From Draconibacterium sediminis (lineage in GTDB: Bacteria > Bacteroidota > Bacteroidia > Bacteroidales > Prolixibacteraceae), in contig NZ_JRHC01000005.1 in NCBI RefSeq assembly GCF_000949475.1, positions 124,001 through 188,000 on the forward strand: DNA of 64,000 nucleotides, in the 5' to 3' direction. The notes beneath the pieces were generated by a model. That model searched no databases and was not told where the DNA came from. It saw only the letters and a list, made by a program, of their open reading frames with translations. The position numbers and the translations under genes were made by a program. The first letter of the stretch is position 1; every line of letters starts with the position of its first letter. Shown here piece by piece: positions 45,703 through 54,490 of this stretch.

Positions 45703-46953
45703 ATGGCGATAATAAAACCATTCAAAGGACTTCGTCCTCAAAAAGAAATTGTTGAAGAACTGGCATGTCTTCCTTACGACGTAATGAATTCGGAAGAAGC
45801 AGCTGTAATGGCTGAAGGAAAAGAGAAATCGTTGCTTCGTATTACAAAAGCCGAAATTGAATGCCCGGGAGTGGAAGATATTCACTCGGAAACGGTTTAC
45901 AACAAAGCCGTTGAAAACTTCAAAGCTTTTCAGGAAAAAGGTTGGCTGCAGGACGATGCCGAGGCCAAATATTATATTTATGCACAAACCATGAATGGGC
46001 TTACCCAGTACGGAATTGTAGGTGCTGCTGCCTGTGCCGATTACGAAAACGGCATTATTAAAAAGCACGAACTTACCCGTCCGGAGAAAGAGGAAGACCG
46101 CATGGTTTTAACGCGTTATTTGAATGCCAATATCGAGCCGGTATTTTTTGCCTACAAAGCCGTGGCTGAAATTGATGCCATTGTTGAGAACATTGTAAAA
46201 AGCAAAGCTGCCGATTACGATTTTACTGCAGAAGACGGATTTGGTCACCATTTCTGGACCATCGACGATGCCGAAACAAATGCCAAACTGGAGCAACTTT
46301 TTGAAGATAAAGTTCCGTTTACTTATGTGGCCGATGGTCACCACCGAACTGCTGCTGCTGCGCGAATTGGTGCCGAAAAAACGTTACAGAACCCAAATCA
46401 TACAGGCGATGAGGAGTACAACTATTTTATGGCTGTACATTTTCCGGATAACCAACTGCAGATTATCGATTATAACCGCGTGGTAACCGACTTGAACGGT
46501 TTATCGGAAATCGATTTCCTTGCCGAGCTTTCGAAAGGTTTCGATGTAGAGAACATGGGACCTGAGATTTTTAAACCATCGGCACTGCACGAATTCAGTT
46601 TGTACCTGGCCGGAAGCTGGTATAAATTAACTGCCAAAGAAGGAACTTACGATGATTCAGACCCGATTGGAATTCTGGATGTAACGATCCTTTCTAACCA
46701 GGTGCTCGATCCGATTTTGGATATCAAAGACCTGCGTACGTCAAAACGTATCGATTTTGTTGGAGGTATTCGTGGTTTGGCAGAGCTGAAACGCCGTGTT
46801 GATTCGGGCGAAATGAAAGCAGCCTTTGCACTGTCCCCGGTTTCCATGCAGCAATTAATAAACATTGCCGACAGTGGAAATATTATGCCACCAAAAACAA
46901 CCTGGTTCGAACCAAAATTACGCTCAGGGTTGGTGATTCATAAATTGGACTAA
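45703..46953 (+). CDS. DUF1015 family protein, serine operon
   Basis: A 416-residue soluble protein. AIIKPFKGLRPQKEIVEELA and LPYDVMNSEEA at the N-terminus, VADGHHRTAAAARIG in the middle and a final PPKTTWFEPKLRSGLVIHKL are the DUF1015 signatures. The family contains an uncharacterised HxxR-like kinase-type site, and serine-kinase relatives (SerK) are known. Its constant company with serC and serA suggests a role in serine metabolism. It is followed by a terminator. Confidence 0.88.
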   Translation: MAIIKPFKGLRPQKEIVEELACLPYDVMNSEEAAVMAEGKEKSLLRITKAEIECPGVEDIHSETVYNKAVENFKAFQEKGWLQDDAEAKYYIYAQTMNGLTQYGIVGAAACADYENGIIKKHELTRPEKEEDRMVLTRYLNANIEPVFFAYKAVAEIDAIVENIVKSKAADYDFTAEDGFGHHFWTIDDAETNAKLEQLFEDKVPFTYVADGHHRTAAAARIGAEKTLQNPNHTGDEEYNYFMAVHFPDNQLQIIDYNRVVTDLNGLSEIDFLAELSKGFDVENMGPEIFKPSALHEFSLYLAGSWYKLTAKEGTYDDSDPIGILDVTILSNQVLDPILDIKDLRTSKRIDFVGGIRGLAELKRRVDSGEMKAAFALSPVSMQQLINIADSGNIMPPKTTWFEPKLRSGLVIHKLD

Positions 46954-47018
46954 ACTTTTAAGTCATCCGCTCACTATATGTTGTAGCAAACTGTGAGCTG
47001 ATGACTCGACAATATTAT

Positions 47019-47056
47019 ATCCCGGTCCGTCAGCTGACAGATCGGGATTTTTTTTG
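47019..47056 (+). terminator. intrinsic terminator of the serine operon
   Basis: ATCCCG/CGGGAT arms enclose an inner CAGCTG palindrome and are followed by eight T residues, 66 bp after the DUF1015 stop. Confidence 0.78.
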
Positions 47057-47085
47057 AAAGCCTCATAGTGATAAAAGAGAGAAAG

Positions 47086-47195
47086 TTCACGCAGAGTACG
47101 CGAAGTTTTCGCAATGCACGCATCACAGACTTTTCCGGAGGCATAAATCTTTGCGGACTTTGCGCTTCTTCTTTTCTTTGCGTGAAACGATATTC
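47086..47195. repeat. degenerate inverted repeat of TTTGCG/CGCAAA type
   Basis: GTTCACGCAGAG near 47087 pairs imperfectly with CTTTGCGTGAAAC near 47178. The interior repeats TTTGCG and ACGCG-like words. It looks like a member of the extragenic TTTGCG-rich repeats scattered in Bacteroidota genomes, and it resembles in style the element at 56498-56571. No gene lies in 46954-47305. Confidence 0.45.
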
Positions 47196-47305
47196 TCCTC
47201 CTTGTATTCCTGTTTGTGATTTCCGTGAGTCATGCATGTTTTTTGTGCCTGTCATTCTTCAAACACTAAAAATTCCCTAACTTCAAAAGCTAAATACGAT
47301 CAGCA

Positions 47306-50281
47306 ATGGACATCGACAACATATCTTTATCTACCATTTACAAAAAGCGCAAAAACGACCGCGATATTTTCCAGGAGCTAATGCCCACCAAAGTAAAAGA
47401 AGTACTGCTGGTGGCCACGCTTTACGACTCGTATTCCATTGTGCGCGAGGGGCAGTTCAGCGATAAAATTTTTGGCGAATACTTGCAGCTAAACCTTTAC
47501 GCTGCGCCTCGTTTTACCAGTGTGCACACCCAGGAAGAGGCAACGCTTATACTGGAACACCGCGATTTCGACCTGATAATTGTAATGGCCGGAATGGATA
47601 AACACACACCGGTTGAAACCGCCCGTGCCATTAGGGATTTGCGCCCAAAAGTACCTCTTTTGTTGTTGGTGAATAACAATGCCGATTTGCGTTTCTTCAA
47701 GGCCGAGCGCCGAAAACTCGATTTTATCGACCGCATTTTTGTGTGGAACGGAAACTCGAATGTTTTTATGGCCATGATCAAATACATCGAGGACAAAAGC
47801 AACGTGGCACGCGATACACAAAATGGTAGCGTTCGGATAATCTTGTTGGTGGAAGACAGTATTCAGTATTACTCGCGTTACCTGCCAATGCTTTACACCA
47901 CGGTAATGACCCAGACACAGGTTTTGGTGAATGAAGATGCCGCTGATGAGCTGCATAAAATTTTACGGATGCGGGCCCGGCCAAAAGTAATTCTGGCTGA
48001 CAACTACGAGGAGGCAGTGAAATTTATAAACAGCTACCGGCGGTACATGTTGTGTGTAATTTCTGATGTGAAGTTTGAACGAAATGGAGTAGAAGACGAA
48101 GATGCCGGTATTGATTTGCTGAAGTTTACACAATCAACCCGGAAATTTCCGATTCCTTTGCTTCTGCAATCGCACGACATTTCCAATGCACAGCGTGCCA
48201 AAGAAGTAGGTGCCGATTTTATCAATAAAAACTCGGAGAGCCTGTCGATGGATATTTTCAATTTCCTTTACCGGCGATTGGGATTCGGCAACTTTGTTTT
48301 TAAAGGCATGGATGGTTTGCCCATTGCGCAGGCAAAAAACCTGGTGGAGTTTCAGGAGAAATTCAGAGATATCCCCGAAGAATCGTTGCAATATCACGGA
48401 AGCCGAAACTCTTTTTCCACCTGGCTAATGGCGCGTGGCGAGATCAACCTGGCAGAATTGCTTATGCCAATTCAGATGTCGGATTTTGATTCGCCTGAAG
48501 AACTGCGGCAGTTTTGCCTCGACAGTTTTAAAAAAGTGCGCTTCGAACGCTTGCGGGGTACCATTGTAAATTTCGACTCCGAATTTGTTTCGTCCAGCCG
48601 CTTTATCGTGCGTATGGCAAAAGGTTCGCTGGGCGGAAAGGGGAGAGGTATCGCTTTTATCTGCAATTTTATCGAGAACATCGACTTCGCGAAACTGATT
48701 CCTGAAATGAATATCCGCATTCCTTCAACATCGGTAATTGGTGCGCTGGAGTTCGATAAGTTTATTGAAACCAACAACCTGTACGACGATATTTACTCGT
48801 TTAACGATTATAGCGCCATCCGAAAACATTTTCTTGAATCGGAGTTCGACGATAAGATCAGGAAAAGACTGATCGAATACCTTAAAAAGATAAAAAGGCC
48901 GCTGGCAGTGCGCTCGTCGGGATTGTTCGAAGATTCTTTGCTGCAACCTTTTTCGGGGGTTTATGCTACTTATCTTATTCCGAATAATCATCCCGATTTG
49001 GAGGTGCGTTACCAACACCTTGAAATGGCCATTAAGCTGGTTTATTCCAGCATTTTTACCGAGTCGGCGCAGGCGTATTTCGATGCGGTGAATTACAAAA
49101 TTGAAGAGGAAAAAATGGCGGTGGTCATTCAGGAAGTGATTGGCCACGAGTACAACGATAAATATTATCCTACGCTTTCGGGCGTGGCGCAGTCGTATAA
49201 TTATTACCCCATTGCCTACATGGAACCCGAAGATGGTTTTTCGGTAGCTGCCGTTGGGCTCGGAATGTATGTTGTTGGTGGCGAGAATGCATTCCGCTTC
49301 TGTCCGAAATACCCCAGCCTGAATGCATCGTCGTTAAAAGATTTGTTGCGCGATACGCAGAAACAGTTTTATGCCATCGATCTGTCGAACCCTGATTTTG
49401 ATCTGGCGGCAGACGGCGAAGATGCAGCCATAAAAAAATACCGCATAAAAGAAGCCGAAAAAGACGGAACGCTGGAGCATTCGGCATCCACTTATTTCAT
49501 CGAAAATGACGATCTGATACCGGGAATTCAGGGGCCGGGACCCAAAGTAATTGACTTTGCCAATATATTAAAGTACAACCATCTGCCGCTTGCCGATGTG
49601 TTGCAGTTGCTGCTAAAACTGTTTAAGGAAGCAATGGGTTCGCCGGTGGAAATTGAATATGCCCTGGATCTGGAGCCGGCGGAAAACGGCAAACCAACGC
49701 TTTATTTATTGCAGATAAAACCGCTTATCCGCATCGAGGAAGAGGTGGAAGTGGATATTGAAATGGTGGAAGAAGACAAGGTATTTATGTATGCCGAGCA
49801 CGGAATGGGCAATGGCAAAATTAAAGACATTTACGATGTGGTTTTTGTCGATCCGGATAAGTTCGACAAAATGAAGACCAAACAAATGGCGCAGGAGATC
49901 AGTAAATTAAACGACTGGTTCGAAAAAGAGGACCGCTCGTATATCCTTATCGGGCCGGGACGCTGGGGCTCGCGCGATCCGTATACCGGAATTCCGGTGT
50001 TGTGGGCAAACATCTCGAAAGCCAAAATAATTGTTGAAATGGGCTTGCCCGATTTCCCGCTCGATGCTTCGCTGGGCTCGCACTTTTTCCACAATGTAAC
50101 GTCGATGAATGTGGGCTACTTTTCGGTGCCGCATAATTCGCGAAACACCAAACTAAAAATGGAGGCTTTGAAACAACAACCGGTGCTTCGCGAAACCGAA
50201 TTTATAAAACATGTGCAGTTTGATAAACCACTTACCATTTTAATGAACGGGCGCGACCGGCGTGTTTTAATTCACTGCTAG
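47306..50281 (+). CDS. receiver-domain / PPDK-type ATP-grasp fusion protein, function unknown
   Basis: A 991-residue protein. Residues about 25-165 form a receiver-like domain whose usual phosphoacceptor Asp is missing (DFDLIIVMAGM). Residues about 173-330 form a second receiver with LLVEDS, a plausible phosphoacceptor D254 in CVISDVKFE, QSHD and a late Lys (FINKNSES). From about 440 onward comes a PEP-synthase/PPDK N-terminal ATP-grasp domain (MAKGSLGGKGRGIAFICNFI, then RPLAVRSSGLFEDS, and the late YLLQIKPLI). The phosphohistidine and PEP-barrel domains of real PEP synthases are absent, so it cannot make PEP alone. It may be a signal-controlled phosphotransferase. It stands alone after a repeat. 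Confidence 0.85.
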   Translation: MDIDNISLSTIYKKRKNDRDIFQELMPTKVKEVLLVATLYDSYSIVREGQFSDKIFGEYLQLNLYAAPRFTSVHTQEEATLILEHRDFDLIIVMAGMDKHTPVETARAIRDLRPKVPLLLLVNNNADLRFFKAERRKLDFIDRIFVWNGNSNVFMAMIKYIEDKSNVARDTQNGSVRIILLVEDSIQYYSRYLPMLYTTVMTQTQVLVNEDAADELHKILRMRARPKVILADNYEEAVKFINSYRRYMLCVISDVKFERNGVEDEDAGIDLLKFTQSTRKFPIPLLLQSHDISNAQRAKEVGADFINKNSESLSMDIFNFLYRRLGFGNFVFKGMDGLPIAQAKNLVEFQEKFRDIPEESLQYHGSRNSFSTWLMARGEINLAELLMPIQMSDFDSPEELRQFCLDSFKKVRFERLRGTIVNFDSEFVSSSRFIVRMAKGSLGGKGRGIAFICNFIENIDFAKLIPEMNIRIPSTSVIGALEFDKFIETNNLYDDIYSFNDYSAIRKHFLESEFDDKIRKRLIEYLKKIKRPLAVRSSGLFEDSLLQPFSGVYATYLIPNNHPDLEVRYQHLEMAIKLVYSSIFTESAQAYFDAVNYKIEEEKMAVVIQEVIGHEYNDKYYPTLSGVAQSYNYYPIAYMEPEDGFSVAAVGLGMYVVGGENAFRFCPKYPSLNASSLKDLLRDTQKQFYAIDLSNPDFDLAADGEDAAIKKYRIKEAEKDGTLEHSASTYFIENDDLIPGIQGPGPKVIDFANILKYNHLPLADVLQLLLKLFKEAMGSPVEIEYALDLEPAENGKPTLYLLQIKPLIRIEEEVEVDIEMVEEDKVFMYAEHGMGNGKIKDIYDVVFVDPDKFDKMKTKQMAQEISKLNDWFEKEDRSYILIGPGRWGSRDPYTGIPVLWANISKAKIIVEMGLPDFPLDASLGSHFFHNVTSMNVGYFSVPHNSRNTKLKMEALKQQPVLRETEFIKHVQFDKPLTILMNGRDRRVLIHC

Positions 50282-50418
50282 AAGCAAACTGTATATGCAC
50301 GCATTCGACTATTAATTGCTGTGAGTTGAATGGGTTTTCGTTTCGCAAAAAATATTTTAACGGCCCGGAATAATCATTTGTTTTCCTGTATATATTTGGG
50401 TACTAATTTTTTGATTTT

Positions 50419-51012
50419 ATGAATATAGTGCGCAAAGTCCGTGCTGTTGAAAAATTATTCAAAACACTGGAAAAAGATATCCTGAAATTACAGGAAAAAA
50501 CGGGTCTGCATTGTGTCGATAATTGTATAAAATGCTGCACCACTTCAAATATTACCGCTTCGGCTCTTGAGTTTTATCCATTAGCCTATTATTTGCATAA
50601 GCACAATTTGGCGGATAGTGTGCTTGTGAATATTGATCAGATAAACGATCCGAAAATTTGCCCGGTCTTAAATTATATGTCAACCGAAAACAGGCGCGCA
50701 GGCTGTATGTTTTACGAGCAACGAGGATTAATATGCCGCTTATTCTCGTATAATTACCGCACCGATAAACACGGCACACGGCTTATTGCGGCATGTAAAA
50801 CGATAAATGAGGAACAGACAGTATTGGTTGCAAACGCGAATCGTATTTTGCTGACAAAACCATTGGGACCCAAGGCTACAGCTTATTATCAGCGCTTGCA
50901 GTTTATCGATTTCAAAGAAGCCCAGAAACAATATCCGATTGGTGAAGCTATCCGGATTGCCGTTGAATCAGTAGTAACTTATTTCCATTACAGCGGGAAA
51001 AAGGTGGTGTAA
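50419..51012 (+). CDS. YkgJ-type cysteine-cluster protein
   Basis: A 197-residue protein with the zinc- or iron-chelating pattern of the YkgJ family: CVDNCIKCCTTSNITASALE near residues 34-53, then ICPVLNYMSTENRRAGCMFY and GLICRLFSYNY. The spaced cysteines (CxxxCxxCC, then C, C and C) are kept. The metal and function are unknown for the family. It borders the accessory island that follows. Confidence 0.8.
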   Translation: MNIVRKVRAVEKLFKTLEKDILKLQEKTGLHCVDNCIKCCTTSNITASALEFYPLAYYLHKHNLADSVLVNIDQINDPKICPVLNYMSTENRRAGCMFYEQRGLICRLFSYNYRTDKHGTRLIAACKTINEEQTVLVANANRILLTKPLGPKATAYYQRLQFIDFKEAQKQYPIGEAIRIAVESVVTYFHYSGKKVV

Positions 51013-51106
51013 GGGTTTCAATATGAAAAAGCGGGAATACGTTCCTTTGCTGGATACTTTTAACGAGATGAAACTAAAATCGCCGTTGTTTACTCTGACT
51101 TAGCGA

Positions 51107-51190
51107 ACCGTCTAGTGGTAGACCCTTGTACTGGGTGGTGTAATAGCCTATCTGATAGGCTTTGTTGCCTTTCGACTGCCTACTCGATTG
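51107..51190 (+). mobile_element. degraded 3' end of a group II intron-like element
   Basis: The words GCGAACCGTCTAGTGGTAGA, GGGTGGTGTAATAG and CTACTCGATTGG occur in order, with an AGCCTAT-CTG-ATAGGCT hairpin between. They match the order I know from RNA downstream of group II intron reverse-transcriptase ORFs (a GAACCG stem, GGTGGTGTGAGAGG, a variable hairpin, then CCTACTCGAT). No reverse transcriptase remains upstream, so this is a fossil. The resemblance is from memory, not a search. Confidence 0.4.
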
Positions 51191-51198
51191 GCTGCTGG

Positions 51199-52212
51199 CT
51201 ATTTTTTCTTTGTTGAATCAATGTCCCAATAATAGTTTTTCAATCGTGTTTGTTTTATTGTCGGGATATAACCGAGTTGTTCTTCGCATAAGTCTTTTAA
51301 GTTGTCCTTAAGTTTCGATACTTGGTCAATAAAGTTATATCCGATGATGATCTGGTCAATCTTGAGCAAAGGAACTTCAGGGTCGTAATTTTGTCTGTTT
51401 TTATGAAATAATGGGAGTTTCAGATATCGAATGTTGTCTCTGTTTTCTATCAATTTGTACAAGTCGGATTTTATTATTGGGAATACAGGCTGACCTTTAA
51501 AAGTAACTGTCCTATTTACCATTCCGGAGCGTTTTTCTCTTCTATCAAATACGATACGAACTTCTTTTTCTATTGCAAACATTTTGGATTTATGAAAAGC
51601 ACAAAGTTTTCCAAAATCTAAATTTATTGATGGTGTTGTTTTGTTTAATTGGTCTATAAGCTCGAGGAGTTTAACAAATCTTTGTCGTTGGTCTGCACCA
51701 TAGATAACTTGACTTATATGAAAGTCTTTCCACTCTGTAGGGTTATTTGCAATTGAAAACACAATAGCAAGACCTTTACCATTTTGTCCGTAAAGGCGCC
51801 ACATATTGAATTCATCTTGAGCGTTTCTAAGAATTTCGCGCTTACAAAATGAGATAAGATAAAGATTGTCTTTCGAGTCTTCGACTAGTTCCTTTCTCAG
51901 ATTGAAAACTTTACTCGCAAATGTGAATTCTCTTGGGTCATTGAGGTTGTTAAGATTGTAAAGTCGAACGGATTGCTCTTGTAGTATGGAGTTTAAAGCG
52001 TAAATGTTACTAAAATGAACAACCGACTGTTCTTTGAAGAAATAAGGGCTTCTTTCAAGGTTTCTATTGTCTGGCGGAATATTGAAATGAATATTGTTCC
52101 ATACATCCTTTCCATTTTTATTATTTCCGTATTTTAAATGAGTCGTGTCAAGTCCGGGGAATAATGTAAGAAGCCCTTGCTTGAATCGCTCTATTTTCTG
52201 TTCTGTTGTCAT
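51199..52212 (-). CDS. DUF2971 family protein
   Basis: A 337-residue soluble protein. SVVHFSNIYALNSILQEQSV, then LYNLNNLNDPREF, LYLISFCKREILRNAQDEFN and MWRLYGQNGKGLAIVFSIAN are DUF2971 hallmarks. The family is patchy, often near phage or defence genes, and some workers link its fold to ADP-ribosyltransferase-like toxins; its activity is not settled. Codon use looks more AT-rich than the housekeeping genes. It sits between the intron fossil and the 41-bp repeat array, consistent with horizontal acquisition. Confidence 0.75.
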   Translation of the reverse strand: MTTEQKIERFKQGLLTLFPGLDTTHLKYGNNKNGKDVWNNIHFNIPPDNRNLERSPYFFKEQSVVHFSNIYALNSILQEQSVRLYNLNNLNDPREFTFASKVFNLRKELVEDSKDNLYLISFCKREILRNAQDEFNMWRLYGQNGKGLAIVFSIANNPTEWKDFHISQVIYGADQRQRFVKLLELIDQLNKTTPSINLDFGKLCAFHKSKMFAIEKEVRIVFDRREKRSGMVNRTVTFKGQPVFPIIKSDLYKLIENRDNIRYLKLPLFHKNRQNYDPEVPLLKIDQIIIGYNFIDQVSKLKDNLKDLCEEQLGYIPTIKQTRLKNYYWDIDSTKKK

Positions 52213-52430
52213 TTTTTAGTTTGCTACCCGCGTATGTATATGTGTACAGTGTACTTATCTTATTACCGCGCACTTCTGGAATGTGCCTTTATCCTTGGTG
52301 TTAATACCTTCTGAAAAGGAGATTTGAGTTTTATCTTGCGCAGAGTAAAGTTCAATGTATTCGGTTATTTTAATCTTTAGTGCATTAAATATAATTGTTT
52401 TTTCGGTAATAGTTTAAAAATCCGTTTGGT
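52213..52430. other. intergenic upstream of the DUF2971 gene
   Basis: AT-rich. Nothing recognisable apart from the probable promoter of the minus-strand DUF2971 gene. Confidence 0.35.
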
Positions 52431-52682
52431 GGCTTAAACAAAAGTTTAAAGCAAAAAACAATTCTGAGGCTTAAACTTTTGTTTAAACGCTGGCGGAGCT
52501 CCGGTGAGCGCTTAAACGTTTGTATAAAGGCTTCCGGTCTTCCTTTTGGCGCTTAAACGTTAGTTTAAACGGCGTCGGGCGTTCCTTTTGGGGCTTAAAC
52601 GTTTGTTTAAACCTCGTCGGGTGTTCCTTTCAAGGCTTAAACGTTAGTTTAAGGGTAGAAAGTTAATTCCGGGGGTTTAAAA
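52431..52682. repeat. six tandem ~41-bp units, each with a TTAAAC-N4-GTTTAA palindrome
   Basis: Unit starts are 52431, 52468, 52509, 52550, 52592 and 52634 (spacing 37, 41, 41, 42, 42), with a partial unit near 52672. Each begins GGCTTAAAC or CGCTTAAAC and contains TTAAAC-N4-GTTTAA; the third has one mismatch (GTATAA). The filler is also similar among units 3-5 (CGTCGGG, then GTTCCTTTTG), so it is not CRISPR. The array ends about 180 bp before the DUF6261-like gene. Possible roles are an operator or iteron array or a recombination site. Confidence 0.8.
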
Positions 52683-52864
52683 CTTATCGGCAAGCGGCAA
52701 AATACGATTCATATGTTCAATAACATGCGGGTAAAGGCTTGATATTTAGTTCCGGTTGCCGTAAATTGCTAATGCTAATTGCCCGGGTAACTCAAAAAAT
52801 CATTATAATCAATCCCTCTGCAAGCAGCCCAAATAATACAATTACTAATGTAAAATCTAAAACC

Positions 52865-53578
52865 ATGATTGAAAAAATTATTGTTAACAGCCGCACAACC
52901 GAAATTCACGGAACTACACGTTTACTTATTAATGCTTTCCTGCAATCGGCATTAAGCGCCGACCGAACGCTTATGCCGATGTTTACCTCCATTACCGAAC
53001 AAAATAATGCCCTTGGCGATGCCATCGACCGCTCGAAAGCACAGAGTATATTGGCCGACAAGGATGATATCCGCGATGCTGCCGACCGGGCAGTGGGGTA
53101 CCTTGTGAAGGGGTACACCTATTACCCCGACGAAACGATTCGTAATGCAGCACTGGTGGTTGAAGCCGTATTTGATAAATATGGATTTTCGGTAATCGAC
53201 GAAAGTTATGTAACCGAGTCGTCGCACCTGGTATCGATGCTGGGCGACCTTGCTGCTCCCAATGTTCAGGCGGCCATTGCGCTGCTGCCGGGAGTAGCTG
53301 AAAATATTGCCACCCTGCAGGCTGCACAAAACGATTTCGAGGACACACAAACCCAATATGCTGAAGAGCTGGCCGAAGAAGACGCCCAGCTAAATGCCTC
53401 TACTTTGAAAAAACAAGTAGCTGCCCTGATCAACGACGACCTGGTGGTATTTTTACGTTCGGCCGAGCGTTTTCAGGCCGAAACCTACGGCGCATTTGCC
53501 GCCACCGTTGCCAAACTTATTGCCGACAATAACGACGCCGTCCGCAAACGCTGGAGTAAAGATGATTCGGAGGGGTAA
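52865..53578 (+). CDS. DUF6261-like helical protein with repeat-derived 3' end
   Basis: The protein is 237 residues from the ATG at 52865 (MIEKIIVNSRTTEIHGTTRL); in-frame starts further upstream lie in the spacer. It is almost wholly alpha-helical and Ala/Asp-rich, with LQSALSADRTLMPMFTSITE near the start, and resembles the DUF6261 family of Bacteroidota, which has no known function. The last codons (WSKDDSEG) are part of a 24-bp string repeated after the downstream ~158-bp elements. GGTTGCCGTAAATT occurs both 110 bp before the gene (52754) and 75 bp after it (53654). The family name is tentative. Confidence 0.6.
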   Translation: MIEKIIVNSRTTEIHGTTRLLINAFLQSALSADRTLMPMFTSITEQNNALGDAIDRSKAQSILADKDDIRDAADRAVGYLVKGYTYYPDETIRNAALVVEAVFDKYGFSVIDESYVTESSHLVSMLGDLAAPNVQAAIALLPGVAENIATLQAAQNDFEDTQTQYAEELAEEDAQLNASTLKKQVAALINDDLVVFLRSAERFQAETYGAFAATVAKLIADNNDAVRKRWSKDDSEG

Positions 53579-53581
53579 TGG

Positions 53582-53739
53582 ACTCACCCTGATCGAAACA
53601 AGTTTCGATCTATCCCTCTCTGCTTTCGCAAAGAGGGAAGGAGCTTTGAGGCTGGTTGCCGTAAATTAAGTGGATAGGTGGTTTGAAAATCCGGCTGGTC
53701 GTCCCTCTTTTTGCAAAAGAGAGGGAGACGAGGGTGAGT
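53582..53739. repeat. ~158-bp inverted-end element, copy 1
   Basis: The element is bounded by ACTCACCCT (53582-53590) and its exact complement AGGGTGAGT (53731-53739). Inside are three hairpins: GATCGAAAC-AA-GTTTCGATC at 53591-53610, TCCCTCT/AGAGGGA at 53613-53638, and TCCCTCT/AGAGGGA around TTTTGCAAAAG at 53702-53726. It starts five bases after the DUF6261-like stop and ends 15 bp before the DUF559 start. Confidence 0.85.
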
Positions 53740-53753
53740 AAAAAAGGAATATA

Positions 53754-54137
53754 ATGAGCGATGATCATACTCCGATAAGTAGAGCGAGGAAACTGCGTCA
53801 GAGAATGACTGAAGAAGAAAGAATCCTTTGGCAGCAACTCCGAAACAGAAAGTTTCTCGGGTTAAAGTTTTTGCGGCAACATCCGATAATCTATGACCGC
53901 ATAAACTATAAACCAAAATACTTTATTCCCGATTTTTATTGTGATGAAAAAAAGTTGATAATCGAGCTTGATGGTAAGATTCACGATTTTCAAAAGCAAA
54001 GAGACCAGGATCGGGAAGATATACTACACGACCTTGGTCTTCATATGTTAAGAATAAAAAACGAAGAGGTTAACTCTGATATTATTGGGGTTCTGCATAA
54101 AATAAAGCAATTTATTCAGCTATTGGACTCACCCTGA
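53754..54137 (+). CDS. DUF559 (Vsr-like, PD-(D/E)XK fold) endonuclease-domain protein
   Basis: A 127-residue protein. RARKLRQRMTEEERILWQQL, then RKFLGLKFLRQHPI, FIPDFYCDEKKLIIELDG and a late MLRIKNEEV match the DUF559 family, which shares the very-short-patch-repair endonuclease fold. The Asp of IPDFYC and the Glu/Asp of IIELDG are the likely metal-binding residues. DUF559 genes are very common in Bacteroidota and their role is undefined. It is flanked on both sides by the same ~158-bp inverted-end element. Its last codons (DSP-stop) are formed by the left end of copy 2, so gene and element overlap. Confidence 0.85.
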   Translation: MSDDHTPISRARKLRQRMTEEERILWQQLRNRKFLGLKFLRQHPIIYDRINYKPKYFIPDFYCDEKKLIIELDGKIHDFQKQRDQDREDILHDLGLHMLRIKNEEVNSDIIGVLHKIKQFIQLLDSP

Positions 54138-54284
54138 TCGAAACAAGTTTCGATCTGTCCCTCTCTGCTGTCGCAAAGAGGGAATGAGCGTTGAAGCGTC
54201 AAAGTTGATAATTTGTAGCAAAGTGGTTTGAAAATCCGGCTGGTCGTCCCTCTTTTTGCAAAAGAGAGGGAGACGAGGGTGAGT
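54126..54284. repeat. ~158-bp inverted-end element, copy 2
   Basis: Ends are ACTCACCCT (54126-54134) and AGGGTGAGT (54276-54284), with the same three hairpins. The middle differs from copy 1 (GCGTTGAAGCGTCAAAGTTG and TAATTTGTAG instead of the GGTTGCCGTAAATT text) but matches copies 3 and 4. It supplies the stop codon of the DUF559 gene. Confidence 0.85.
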
Positions 54285-54308
54285 AAAGATGATTCGGAGG
54301 GCTACTGG

Positions 54309-54466
54309 ACTTACCCTGACCGAAACAAGTTTCGATCTATCCCTCTCTGCTGTCGCAAAGAGGGAAGTAGCGTTGAAGCGTCAAAGTTGATAATTTGTAG
54401 AAAAGCGGTTTGAAAATCCGGCTGGCCGTCCCTCTTTTTGCAAAAGAGAGGGAGACGAGGGTGAGT
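54309..54466. repeat. ~158-bp inverted-end element, copy 3
   Basis: Ends are ACTTACCCT (one change) and AGGGTGAGT, nearly identical to copy 4 inside. It is separated from copy 2 by a 24-bp string (AAAGATGATTCGGAGGGC and so on) that duplicates the 3' end of the DUF6261-like gene with the stop TAA changed to TAC. Confidence 0.85.
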
Positions 54467-54490
54467 AAAGATGATTCGGAGGGCTACTGG

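Noticed and set aside
52431-52682. CRISPR array
   Set aside because: Units are about 41 bp with imperfect repeats, and the would-be spacers are similar to each other. There are no cas genes.
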